Source: Lentisphaerota bacterium (GTDB taxonomy: Bacteria > Verrucomicrobiota > Lentisphaeria > Victivallales > Victivallaceae). Taken from it: a stretch of 61,910 nt of DNA. The position numbers were made by a program, and so were the translations under genes. The stretch spans positions 1-61,910 of the forward strand of contig SUVY01000008.1 in assembly GCA_015061775.1 (NCBI GenBank), given 5' to 3'. Position 1 is the stretch's first letter, and each line of letters begins with the position of its first letter. Positions 54,422 to 61,910 of the stretch are shown in pieces. Below the pieces are notes generated by a model. The model saw only the letters and a list, made by a program, of their open reading frames with translations, was not told the origin of the DNA and searched no databases.

Positions 54422-56571
54422 AATTTTATTCCTTTCAGACGAGCTGCATTGAGAACTACGGTAAATGAACTCGCCGCCATGGCTCCGGCGCACAGCGCAG
54501 GAGAAGGAACCATGCCGCCGAAGAGCGCAAAAACGGCTCCCGAGGCGAATGGAATGGCGAGCAGGTTATAGAAAAATGCCCAGAAGAGATTCTGTTTTAT
54601 TATCCGCATGGTACACAAACTCAAACGTATGCTCTTGTTGACCATCCGCAGATCATTGCCGACGATGACGATATCCGCGGCATCGTGAGCGGCGGCACTT
54701 CCTGAGCCGACGGCGATACCGATATCTGCGGCGGCGAGCGCGGGAGCATCATTCACTCCGTCGCCGACCATGGCGCAGAAGGAGTTTTTCTTCCACGCTT
54801 TTATCACCTCAGGCTTGTCCTGCGGAAGCAGTTGACTGTAAACTTTTTCAAACGGAAGCTCAACTCCTTCGACCGCCTCTTTGCGGTCTCCGCTCAACAG
54901 GATGCACCTGACAGCCATTTTTTGCGTCAGCTCCTCCACCGCTTCGCGCGAACCTGGACGCAGAGGGTTGGAAAAGAGTGCGACTCCGGCATAGACTCCG
55001 CCGCAGGCACAATATATTGTGCTGTACTTTCCGGTTCCGGGGATATCGGGGATATCCACACCGTTTTCCGCAAACAGCCGGGAGCTTCCGAACAACCAGT
55101 TTTTTCCGTCGATAACAGCAGACGTGCCTTTGCCCGGAATATGCTCTACTCCGGAAATATCCGCGTCCAATGATATATTGCGTTTTTCGGCTTCTTCCAC
55201 CGCGGCTGCGGCAAGCGGATGGCCCGTTCCGTAACAGGTGCGGACGAGCCGGGATAAAACACCGTCAGCTTCAAAACCGTCTGCCGCGATCATCTTTTCA
55301 AAATACGCCTTGCTTTCGGTAACGGTTCCGGTCTTGTCGAAAGCGATACAGTTTATGCGGCAGGCGCGCTCGAGAGACTCTGCGCTTTTGATGAGTATTC
55401 CGGCTTTGGCACCTCTGCCTATTCCGGCAACGAGCGCGACGGGAGTAGCCAGACCGAGAGCACACGGACAGGATATCACCATCGCGCAGAGGGCAAAATT
55501 GACCGCAGTATCCAATCCTGCTCCGGAAAGCATGTGGCAGGTGAAAGTGACCGCCGACACCGCAAGGACAAAACAGGCGAAGTAACCTGACACGACATCG
55601 GCGATGCGCGCGACTGGAGCCTTGGTTCCCTGCGCCTGACGCACCATGGATATGATATTGGATAAAAGGGTATCCTTGCCGAGCTTTTCAGCTTTGATGA
55701 TGATGGTTCCGGCTGTGCAGAGAGAGCCACCGGATACAGAAAGTTCCGGAAGCTTTTCCACCGGAACCGGCTCTCCGGTAAACATAGACTCATCGACCCA
55801 CCCTGAGCCGGAAACGACCACTCCGTCCGCGGGAACTCGCGCCCCCGCTGTAACTTGAAGCAGATCACCGGGACGCAGAGTTTTTACGGATACCTCTTCG
55901 ATATTCTCTCCGCAGACCTTGTATGCTGTTTCAGGAGCAAGTTTCACCAGAGTTCGCACAGCATCAATGGTATTGCGGCGCACCCTGTCTTCGAGATGTT
56001 TGCCGACACTCACCAGAGTTATTATCATCGCGGCGGAGTCAAAATACAAGTGCCCGCTCCTGCCGGTACAGATGAGAAACACTGAATAGATCACTGCGGC
56101 ACCGCTTCCGCAGGAGATCAAGGTATCCATGTCGGGAGTTCCGCGAAAGAGCGCCGGTATTCCGCGCATGAAAAATGTCCTGCCGAAAAAAATCACCACC
56201 GCCGCAAGGAGCACCTGAACGGCTATCCCGGCAGCTCCACTGAGGAAATGCCCCATCGAGACGACCAGAAGAGCTGCAGTGGCACATATTGATACAACGA
56301 GCGGAACAATGGATTTATCCGCTGCTTCTTCCGCAACAGCAGTATCTTCTTCAGGCAATATCCGCGTCGCCTGAAATCCGAGTTTCGATATGGTGGCTGC
56401 GACCAAATCATCCGGAATTTGCTTTTCATCGGCAAAAAGAGTGCACTCCGCGCTGTTGAAATCCGCCGACACAGCCTCGACTCCTTCAAGTTTTTTCAGA
56501 CGTTTTTCAACATTTGCCGAGCAGGCGGTGCAGCGCATTCCTGATATATAAAATTTTCTTTCCTGACTCAT
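54418..56571 (-). CDS. copA: Copper-exporting P1B-type ATPase
   Basis: The 717-residue pump has an N-terminal metal-binding domain with GMRCTAC (C14, C17), the membrane CPC motif in SCPCALGLATP (about 365), the phosphorylated DKTGT (about 410), TGHPLA, and GDGVNDAP (about 598). Conserved YN and MSS-type residues in the last helices (FYNLLAIP, AASSFTVVLNAARL) point to Cu(I). It moves copper to the periplasm, from where CusBA could expel it. It has its own promoter. Confidence 0.95.
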   Translation of the reverse strand: MSQERKFYISGMRCTACSANVEKRLKKLEGVEAVSADFNSAECTLFADEKQIPDDLVAATISKLGFQATRILPEEDTAVAEEAADKSIVPLVVSICATAALLVVSMGHFLSGAAGIAVQVLLAAVVIFFGRTFFMRGIPALFRGTPDMDTLISCGSGAAVIYSVFLICTGRSGHLYFDSAAMIITLVSVGKHLEDRVRRNTIDAVRTLVKLAPETAYKVCGENIEEVSVKTLRPGDLLQVTAGARVPADGVVVSGSGWVDESMFTGEPVPVEKLPELSVSGGSLCTAGTIIIKAEKLGKDTLLSNIISMVRQAQGTKAPVARIADVVSGYFACFVLAVSAVTFTCHMLSGAGLDTAVNFALCAMVISCPCALGLATPVALVAGIGRGAKAGILIKSAESLERACRINCIAFDKTGTVTESKAYFEKMIAADGFEADGVLSRLVRTCYGTGHPLAAAAVEEAEKRNISLDADISGVEHIPGKGTSAVIDGKNWLFGSSRLFAENGVDIPDIPGTGKYSTIYCACGGVYAGVALFSNPLRPGSREAVEELTQKMAVRCILLSGDRKEAVEGVELPFEKVYSQLLPQDKPEVIKAWKKNSFCAMVGDGVNDAPALAAADIGIAVGSGSAAAHDAADIVIVGNDLRMVNKSIRLSLCTMRIIKQNLFWAFFYNLLAIPFASGAVFALFGGMVPSPALCAGAMAASSFTVVLNAARLKGIKL

Positions 56572-56613
56572 AGGTAGTATTTCCTGTAAAACACCAATAC
56601 ACTTACTGTACTT

Positions 56614-56642
56614 AAATTACCCTGTTTTTCAACTTTTTTCAA
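56614..56642 (-). promoter_or_regulatory. copA promoter
   Basis: TTGAAA (56637-56642) and TAATTT (56614-56619), spacer 17, minus strand. No clear CueR-type dyad is visible between the hexamers. Confidence 0.55.
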
Positions 56643-56650
56643 GCTCAATG

Positions 56651-56679
56651 TTGACATTTTATCCAAAGACGGCTATATT
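56651..56679 (+). promoter_or_regulatory. Consensus promoter of the 174-residue orphan gene
   Basis: TTGACA (56651-56656) and TATATT (56674-56679) with a 17-base spacer. It lies back to back with the copA promoter, nine bases away. Confidence 0.85.
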
Positions 56680-56722
56680 TTCGCGTGTACAATATATGTT
56701 TTCAATCCAAGGAGTTTTTCTT

Positions 56723-57247
56723 ATGTCAAATGAACCATTCAGCCGCTCACTTGCGGCACAGAAATCCGCGCTCTGCGTGGTATCCGCCGCGACTGAACTT
56801 GAACTCATTGACGGACCGATAGCAGTTGACGCAAGACTTGCGGAATCCGAAAAAAAACTGATGCTCAAAGTCATGGCGGCGGTACGCGAACAAAAGAGCG
56901 GAGCTCAGGAGCTCACCGCTGACGAAGTAAGCTCCATGTTCACCTTCGTATATGCCAAAGCGGCTGAGGCCGTGACCAATATGGCGAACAATCAGGATGA
57001 CAATTTTGAAATGCTCGGTCTCTTTGACGGAAAAATTCCGATCTACGCCGAAGATATCCTGACCGGCTACTTCAAAAAGCTCGATTTTCCGACTGTCTGC
57101 GCCAGAAAATTCTGGGCATACTACGAGGAAGGTCTCGATCAGAGCGATCCCGCGCTCGCTCTGTTTGAAAGCCTCAAATGGTGTTTCCGCCTGAGCTGTC
57201 ACCTCGCGGTACGCTGTCTCGAAGAGCACAACTACCGCTTCATCTGA
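56723..57247 (+). CDS. Orphan helical protein
   Basis: The 174-residue protein begins MSNEPFSRSLAAQKSAL with AAGGAG nine bases before ATG 56723; an ATG at 56648 lies upstream of the promoter and is rejected. It is soluble and looks all-helical, with a charged middle and KLDFPTVCARKFWAYYEEGL and FRLSCHLAVRCLEEHNYRF toward the end. No signal peptide. I recognise no family. The consensus promoter suggests strong expression, and the GT-C gene starts one base after its stop. Confidence 0.75.
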   Translation: MSNEPFSRSLAAQKSALCVVSAATELELIDGPIAVDARLAESEKKLMLKVMAAVREQKSGAQELTADEVSSMFTFVYAKAAEAVTNMANNQDDNFEMLGLFDGKIPIYAEDILTGYFKKLDFPTVCARKFWAYYEEGLDQSDPALALFESLKWCFRLSCHLAVRCLEEHNYRFI

Positions 57248-57248
57248 T

Positions 57249-58799
57249 ATGGATAAAAGTTTGAAAAGCTGCCTGCTGACGGCAGGAACTTCAGCGCTGA
57301 TAATAAGAGTTCTGTTCGGAATACTCTTTCCGCAAACCGAACTTGCCGCCTTCAACTCGCTTCCCGGGCTGGATATGGATACCCTGCTCAGCTTTGCTGA
57401 ATGGGACACCGGAAATCCCGCCAGCGCACCGATGTTCGTTCTGCACAGATTCCTGCTGATTTTCTGCTATACGGTCTGCAAAGAACATAACTTCATGCTC
57501 ATCTATATCCTGCAGGCCCTCACCGGAGTTGCCGCAAGCGTCTGCACCGCGTGGAGCGTCTGGATGCTGGTAAAAAACAGACGCGCCGCGATGTTTGCCG
57601 GAGTGCTTTACGCCTTGTACGGTCCATTCCTTCTCTACGAGAGCGTCGCACTTCAGGAGTCGATACTGACCCACACGCTTGCCATAGGATTCTCATTTTA
57701 TCTCTGGTTCATCCAGAGCGGAAAGTTCAGCGCGGGACTGCTCGCAGGTCTGGTGTTCGGACTCAACTCTGCCGGACGCCCTGCCTCGGCGTTTGCTGTC
57801 CTGGTATTCGCGGCTTACCCGTTTATAAAGGAGAGAAAATTCAACTGGAAAAATCTCTCTGTCATATCGGGCATCTCCGCGATATGGCTCGCGGCATCCA
57901 TCTTCAACGGCTATTTCAGAGCTGATTATTCTCCGTTCTTCAACGTCATGCCCCACCTGATAGAGGTGCATAACGCTCCGAGGGCCGTTCAGGGAACGGC
58001 TCAGACGTTTGATCCGGTATCTGCGCGGCTCGCAGTGCTTTGGGGAGCAATCAAAAACGTTCCATACCTCTTCGGAATGAGAGAGGTACCGGAAAATCTC
58101 GACTACGATGTCATCAGGCAGATACTCCCTGTCATATCGCTCGGCCCGCTTCTGGTGATGCCGTTTGCCGCCGCAGGAGCAGCCGTTTTTGCCGCGATGA
58201 AACGCAAAGATCTTCTTCTGCTCTACATCGCCATTGCGGCACTTATGATTCCGCTCTCAGCGCGTATCCCCATCGGGCGTTACCGTTTGATGCTCATGCC
58301 GTTTTTCATAGCTTTTGCGGCGATACTGCTTGCTGAGATCATCGAAAACCCCGGACGCCGTCTTGCCATGATCGCAGTTGTTATCGGAGTCGTCGGAACA
58401 AATATGCTGTTCTGTTCTCCGCTCGTGCGCCCCAATCCCGCCGCTCACCACACCCTTGCGCTCGCTGCGGTAAAGCTCAACCGCGATCCCGGCAAACACT
58501 TGCAGAAAGCCTGGGATTCAAGCGGTCACACCTACTGGAAATCGGGGTTGATGCTCTTGCTGAACTCCCTGAAAAAACAGGATATCGCAGCTGCCGAAAA
58601 GATCATAAGCCAAGACAAAAGCCAAGCTCCGGAATTCATATATTATCTTGCCGTCATCAGGACAGCGCAACGCCGTTTTACCGAAGCAAAACTGCTGCTG
58701 AAACAAATTCCGCAGCCGGAAAAGCTCGGAGCACTCCACAGCAAATACCTGTTTCTTGTCAACTATGTGGAAAAAATGTCTCCTGCGGCTGCACGCTGA
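57249..58799 (+). CDS. GT-C (GT39-like) membrane protein with C-terminal helical repeat
   Basis: The 516-residue protein has an N-terminal helix, a first periplasmic loop with DMDTLLSFAEWDTGNP, about nine further membrane helices (YGPFLLYESVALQESIL is typical of GT39-like proteins), and a soluble tail of about 110 residues that looks like two TPR-like hairpins (SLKKQDIAAAEKIISQ, AQRRFTEAKLLLKQI). It probably acts in envelope glycosylation. It starts one base after the orphan gene. Confidence 0.7.
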   Translation: MDKSLKSCLLTAGTSALIIRVLFGILFPQTELAAFNSLPGLDMDTLLSFAEWDTGNPASAPMFVLHRFLLIFCYTVCKEHNFMLIYILQALTGVAASVCTAWSVWMLVKNRRAAMFAGVLYALYGPFLLYESVALQESILTHTLAIGFSFYLWFIQSGKFSAGLLAGLVFGLNSAGRPASAFAVLVFAAYPFIKERKFNWKNLSVISGISAIWLAASIFNGYFRADYSPFFNVMPHLIEVHNAPRAVQGTAQTFDPVSARLAVLWGAIKNVPYLFGMREVPENLDYDVIRQILPVISLGPLLVMPFAAAGAAVFAAMKRKDLLLLYIAIAALMIPLSARIPIGRYRLMLMPFFIAFAAILLAEIIENPGRRLAMIAVVIGVVGTNMLFCSPLVRPNPAAHHTLALAAVKLNRDPGKHLQKAWDSSGHTYWKSGLMLLLNSLKKQDIAAAEKIISQDKSQAPEFIYYLAVIRTAQRRFTEAKLLLKQIPQPEKLGALHSKYLFLVNYVEKMSPAAAR

Positions 58800-58861
58800 C
58801 ACATAACGGACTCCGATAACGCTTTTGCGATGATTATTTGCTTTTTTTGAGGAAACTCGGG

Positions 58862-58890
58862 TTGTAAAAACTCCTGTTCAATGGTATTGT
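58862..58890 (+). promoter_or_regulatory. aroB promoter
   Basis: TTGTAA (58862-58867) and TATTGT (58885-58890), spacer 17, 38 bases before the aroB ATG. Confidence 0.5.
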
Positions 58891-58928
58891 AAGTGAGTTG
58901 AACTATACAATTTTCAAAGGTAATTCAA

Positions 58929-59972
58929 ATGAATGATATCCGTGTCGAGCTCGCCGAACGCTCGTACAATATAAATTTCGGAAAAACTTTGCCGGTTCTT
59001 GCTCCCAGAAAGACCCTGCTGGTCACCGACAGCAATATATACAAACTCTACGCCGATCTTCTGAAAGAGATGGTGAAACCTGCCGATATTTTTGTTATTC
59101 CGGCAGGAGAGGAGTCCAAAAACGCCGACACCTTCCTCGCCATCTGCCGCAAGGCTGCTGAACTGCATCTCGGACGCGACTGCCGCTTCGCCGCTGCCGG
59201 CGGAGGCGTTACAGGAGACCTCACCGGATTTGCCGCTTCCTGTTATTTGCGCGGAGTCCCCTTTATCCAGATACCGACCTCGCTTCTCGCAATGGTTGAC
59301 TCCAGCGTGGGCGGAAAGACCGGAATAGATATTCCCGAAGGCAAAAACCTCATTGGAGCGTTCCACCAGCCTGAAAGCGTCACTGTAAACACCGCATTTC
59401 TCGCAACGCTTTCGGATAGAGAGCTCGCCAACGGACTTGCCGAAGTGGTCAAAACTGCCGCCATCGCCGATGAAAAATTCTTCTCTTTCCTTGAAGACAA
59501 TGCCAAACATCTCTACGACCGCGGCAAGACCGCTCTCTTCGATGAGATAGTGCGCCGCTGCTGTGAAATCAAAGCCCATGTGGTGAGCTGCGATGAAAAA
59601 GAGTCCGGACTGCGAGCCATCCTCAACTACGGTCACACCTTCGCCCACCCCGTGGAGACATTGAGCAGCTACCGGATATCCCACGGAGAAGCTGTTTCCA
59701 TAGGCATGGAGTGCGCCGGACTCCTCGCTCTCGAACTCGGAATGTGGAGCAAAGAGCAATATCTGCGCCAGGCTGCTCTGCTCGACGCGCTGCATCTTCC
59801 GCGCAGACTGCCCGAAAACACAGATATCGACAGCGTTATCGAGCTTATGAAGAGCGATAAGAAAAACCGCAACGGAAAAATCACCTTCGTTCTGCCGGTT
59901 TCCACAGGAAGCGTGAAAGTCGTATCGGATATTCCCGTTGAACTCATCAGAAAAGTCATTTCGGAGAACTGA
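58929..59972 (+). CDS. aroB: 3-dehydroquinate synthase
   Basis: The 347-residue enzyme cyclises DAHP in the shikimate pathway. It shows the NAD-binding AAGGGVTGDLTGFAAS, PTSLLAMVDSSVGGKTGID, the metal-binding Glu in GLAEVVK, and His residues in LNYGHTFAHPVE and SHGEAVSIGM. All are intact. dprA starts four bases after the stop. Confidence 0.96.
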   Translation: MNDIRVELAERSYNINFGKTLPVLAPRKTLLVTDSNIYKLYADLLKEMVKPADIFVIPAGEESKNADTFLAICRKAAELHLGRDCRFAAAGGGVTGDLTGFAASCYLRGVPFIQIPTSLLAMVDSSVGGKTGIDIPEGKNLIGAFHQPESVTVNTAFLATLSDRELANGLAEVVKTAAIADEKFFSFLEDNAKHLYDRGKTALFDEIVRRCCEIKAHVVSCDEKESGLRAILNYGHTFAHPVETLSSYRISHGEAVSIGMECAGLLALELGMWSKEQYLRQAALLDALHLPRRLPENTDIDSVIELMKSDKKNRNGKITFVLPVSTGSVKVVSDIPVELIRKVISEN

Positions 59973-59976
59973 TCCC

Positions 59977-61077
59977 ATGACCTCAAGAGAGTGCTGTATC
60001 GCCTGCAACTGCATATCCGGAATAGGATATCAGACCTTCAATAAACTTGTGCAGTACTTCGGTTCTGCGCAGGATATTCCAGGGCATCCCGCACATGAGT
60101 ACATGCAGGTAAAAGGCATCGGAGAAAAGACTGCTGAGCTGCTTGAAAACACCAATTTTGAATTGATTTTAGAGCAGGAGATCAATCGCGCCGAAAGAGC
60201 GGATGCCCATATCATATCTATATACGACAGCGATTATCCGGAGTCTTTGAAATCAATATCATCTCCTCCGCTTGTACTCTATGTCAAAGGAAGGCTTCCG
60301 CGGGATTTCAGCAGATCCATCGGTATCGTAGGCAGCAGAAGGATCACCGGATTTGCCGCTGAATTCACAAGAAAAATCGCCTTTGAAGCCGCTATGAACG
60401 GTTTTATCGTCGTATCAGGGCTCGCTTTCGGAGCCGATAAAGCCGCTCACCTCGGAACCCTTGACGCCAATGCAGTCACCATCGCCGTCATCGGCTCCGG
60501 ACTTGAAAACATCTATCCGAAAGAGCACGAAAAACTCGCCCGCGATATCATTAACGCCGGAGGTGCGGTCATCAGTGAACAGCCCATGTCTTTTCCTGTA
60601 TCATCGACCGGATTTCACCGCCGCAACCGGATAATCGCCGGTCTCTCGCGGGGAGTCCTCGTCACCGAAGCCGGCGTTTCAAGCGGCTCGATGATAACCG
60701 CTGAACACGCAGTAAAATTCGGCAGACCCGTTTTTGCCGTCCCGGGAAGACTCGACAACGCCAATGTTTCCGGATGCCACAAACTTATCAAAGAAGGGGC
60801 ATTTCTGACTGAATCGTTCCGCGATATCGCCGAAAAACTGGGTACTTCCGTCCAGGCGGCATCTGCCGTGGAAGCCGATGCTCCAGCGCCACTCCCCGAA
60901 CTTACTGAGCAGGAATCCGCCATCTGCAACGCCATAAAAAACGGATGCAGCAGCGTTGACGCTCTGGTTGACGCCTTGGGCATTCCGGTCGGAGACCTCA
61001 ACTCTGCACTCCTTCTGCTTGAGATGCGCGATATCGTCGTACTCGACCGCAACCTGACCTATCGGGTGCTGATATGA
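59977..61077 (+). CDS. dprA: DNA processing protein DprA (RecA loader)
   Basis: The 366-residue protein has an N-terminal helix-hairpin-helix region (CISGIGYQTFNKL, KGIGEKTAELL), the Rossmann-like DNA-binding core with GSRRITGF, VSGLAFGADKAAHLG, AVIGSGLENIYPKEH and SGSMITAEHAVKFGRPVFAVPG, and a C-terminal winged helix (about 310-366). It protects incoming single strands in transformation. ATG 59977 with GGAG ten bases upstream is preferred; an ATG at 59938 would lie in aroB. Confidence 0.95.
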   Translation: MTSRECCIACNCISGIGYQTFNKLVQYFGSAQDIPGHPAHEYMQVKGIGEKTAELLENTNFELILEQEINRAERADAHIISIYDSDYPESLKSISSPPLVLYVKGRLPRDFSRSIGIVGSRRITGFAAEFTRKIAFEAAMNGFIVVSGLAFGADKAAHLGTLDANAVTIAVIGSGLENIYPKEHEKLARDIINAGGAVISEQPMSFPVSSTGFHRRNRIIAGLSRGVLVTEAGVSSGSMITAEHAVKFGRPVFAVPGRLDNANVSGCHKLIKEGAFLTESFRDIAEKLGTSVQAASAVEADAPAPLPELTEQESAICNAIKNGCSSVDALVDALGIPVGDLNSALLLLEMRDIVVLDRNLTYRVLI

Positions 61078-61535
61078 CAACGGCACACATAATGTTCGGA
61101 GGAAATATCGGTGACGTGGATAAAACTTTCCGCGACGCCGAAGAGTTCCTCTCCCGCAACGGAGTCGTTTTTGAAAAGCGTAGCCGCATCGGTTCGTCAG
61201 CTCCGGTCGATTGCGTTCCCGGAACTCCGGACTTCAAAGATCAGGCGTTCGTCATATCATGGAACCGCTCCGCAGAAGAGCTGCTCGAACTGCTTCAGCA
61301 TACAGAAAAACTCTTCGGACGCCCGGAAAACCACCGCAGCGATATGTCACGCACCCTCGACTGCGATATCATCTTTTTCGGAAACGAAGTGATAAACACT
61401 CCGCGCCTCACCATCCCACACCCGCGTATGCACCAGAGGATGTTTGTCCTTGAACTTATGGTGGAAACCGCTCCTGACTTCATCCACCCGGTACTGAATA
61501 AAAGCGTAAAAGAGCTGTTTGACGCGCTTTATTGA
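61074..61535 (+). CDS. folK: Hydroxymethyldihydropterin pyrophosphokinase
   Basis: The 153-residue enzyme starts with FGGNIGD (family GSNxGD; Ser is Gly here), has RTLDCDIIFFG with the metal aspartates and the closing TIPHPRMHQRMFVLEL. It makes the pterin diphosphate for dihydropteroate synthase. It overlaps dprA by four bases. folP and folB are not adjacent. Confidence 0.95.
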   Translation: MTTAHIMFGGNIGDVDKTFRDAEEFLSRNGVVFEKRSRIGSSAPVDCVPGTPDFKDQAFVISWNRSAEELLELLQHTEKLFGRPENHRSDMSRTLDCDIIFFGNEVINTPRLTIPHPRMHQRMFVLELMVETAPDFIHPVLNKSVKELFDALY

Positions 61536-61553
61536 TGAGGAATGGGAGTGTTC

Positions 61554-61642
61554 TTGGGGAAGGGGGAAACTTCTTTTCACGAGAAAAGAAGTTTCCCCCT
61601 TCCCCAAACCCCAACCCTCTTCAAGAAAAGCGGTGTACTTTG
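61554..61642 (+). repeat. Palindromic repeat family 1, copy 4
   Basis: Perfect 24-bp arms at 61554-61577 and 61584-61607 enclose CACGAG. The C-rich stretch and TTCAAGAAAAGCGG tail with TACTTT follow. It starts 19 bases after folK and could also end that transcript, though no U-run follows. Confidence 0.85.
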
Positions 61643-61735
61643 GTTGATTTTTTTGTTTGATGTTTTTTGTTTGCCCGCTTTTTTCTCACTCTTTGTGTTG
61701 CTTCCCCGAAGAGCGTTCAATATACAAAAGTAGGA

Positions 61736-61910
61736 GTGAGCCGATATAAAAATCGGCTCACGACGGGTGCATCCGTCTTCGTTACACTACGCCGTGACAA
61801 GGGGAGGAAGCCAGCCCAACGAGGCTGGCTGGGTATCCCGCAGCCCGTCGTACGGGCCGCATCGCACGGAGAGAGTGCCTGAGCAGCCAGAAAAGGCTGC
61901 TCAGGGGCGG
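61736..61910 (+). ncRNA. Multi-hairpin RNA at window edge, resembles IscB omega RNA (HEARO)
   Basis: Six hairpins fill 175 bases: a perfect ten-pair stem GTGAGCCGAT/ATCGGCTCAC (61736-61761); GACGG/CCGTC; an eight-pair AGCCAGCC/GGCTGGCT; then GCTGGGTATCCCGCAGCCC; GCCCGT/ACGGGC; GCAC/GTGC; and a perfect ten-pair CTGAGCAGCC/GGCTGCTCAG. A strong first hairpin followed by a 'CTGGGnnnCCCnCAGnCCC' motif resembles the IscB omega RNA layout as I remember it. The nuclease gene would lie beyond 61910, so identity is not proven. Confidence 0.4.

Overview
The window reads as chromosome of a Gram-negative, probably anaerobic bacterium. Lipoproteins, a TolB-like propeller, an RND metal pump and ArnT-like glycosyltransferases indicate an outer membrane. 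A Fur/PerR regulator, superoxide reductase, flavodiiron protein and rubredoxin in one operon indicate an anaerobe that meets oxygen. Gene content, codon use and promoter style suggest the PVC group, most likely Lentisphaerota (Victivallis-like). That placement is inference; no search was possible.

Layout. 1-794: 3' end of a cut gene, a perfect palindromic repeat, a 69-bp tandem array and a 9-bp minisatellite. 795-9799 (minus): rpoD, a cysteine-desulfurase-like enzyme, tolB-like, folC, a membrane-anchored GspE/PilB ATPase, a CvpA-like protein, rplU, purC. 9993-18403 (plus): mfd, a PHP phosphoesterase, then dnaK behind a near-perfect sigma54 promoter, groES and groEL. 18404-23346: small lipoproteins, a glycine-periodic repeat protein, a candidate 6S-like RNA, a composite repeat, and the perR-dfx-fprA-rubredoxin operon. 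23404-26252 (plus): argD, argF, mntP. 26242-27005: two inverted composite repeats around a bidirectional terminator. 27006-40385 (minus): phoH, a 7TM-HD phosphodiesterase, ybeY, rpoN, an orphan membrane protein, yihY, two His/Cys-rich proteins, cusB, cusA and a Dabb protein, nearly all tightly spaced. 40486-44929 (minus): fabD, fabG, acp, fabF and a LysM lipoprotein. 45017-47730 (minus): a SecD-P1-like lipoprotein and ppk. 47860-52943 (plus): aroE, a prepilin peptidase and two GT-C membrane proteins. 52916-56571 (minus): copA and a GT-C protein. 56723-61535 (plus): an orphan gene, a GT-C protein, aroB, dprA, folK. 61554-61910: another palindromic repeat and the start of a dense multi-hairpin RNA resembling an IscB-type omega RNA (HEARO), cut by the window edge.

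How genes work together: aroB and aroE serve the shikimate pathway, folC and folK serve folate, and fabD/fabG/acp/fabF form a fatty-acid elongation set. The GspE-like ATPase and prepilin peptidase belong to a type II secretion/type IV pilus machine encoded elsewhere. copA and the cusBA operon with its His-rich proteins form a two-membrane copper-type defence. RpoN is encoded here and a sigma54 promoter drives dnaK.

The most unusual content is non-coding: two families of dispersed palindromic elements whose arms change sequence but stay perfectly self-complementary, one family abutting stop codons; a sigma54 promoter with upstream repeats on a chaperone gene; and two candidate structured RNAs.
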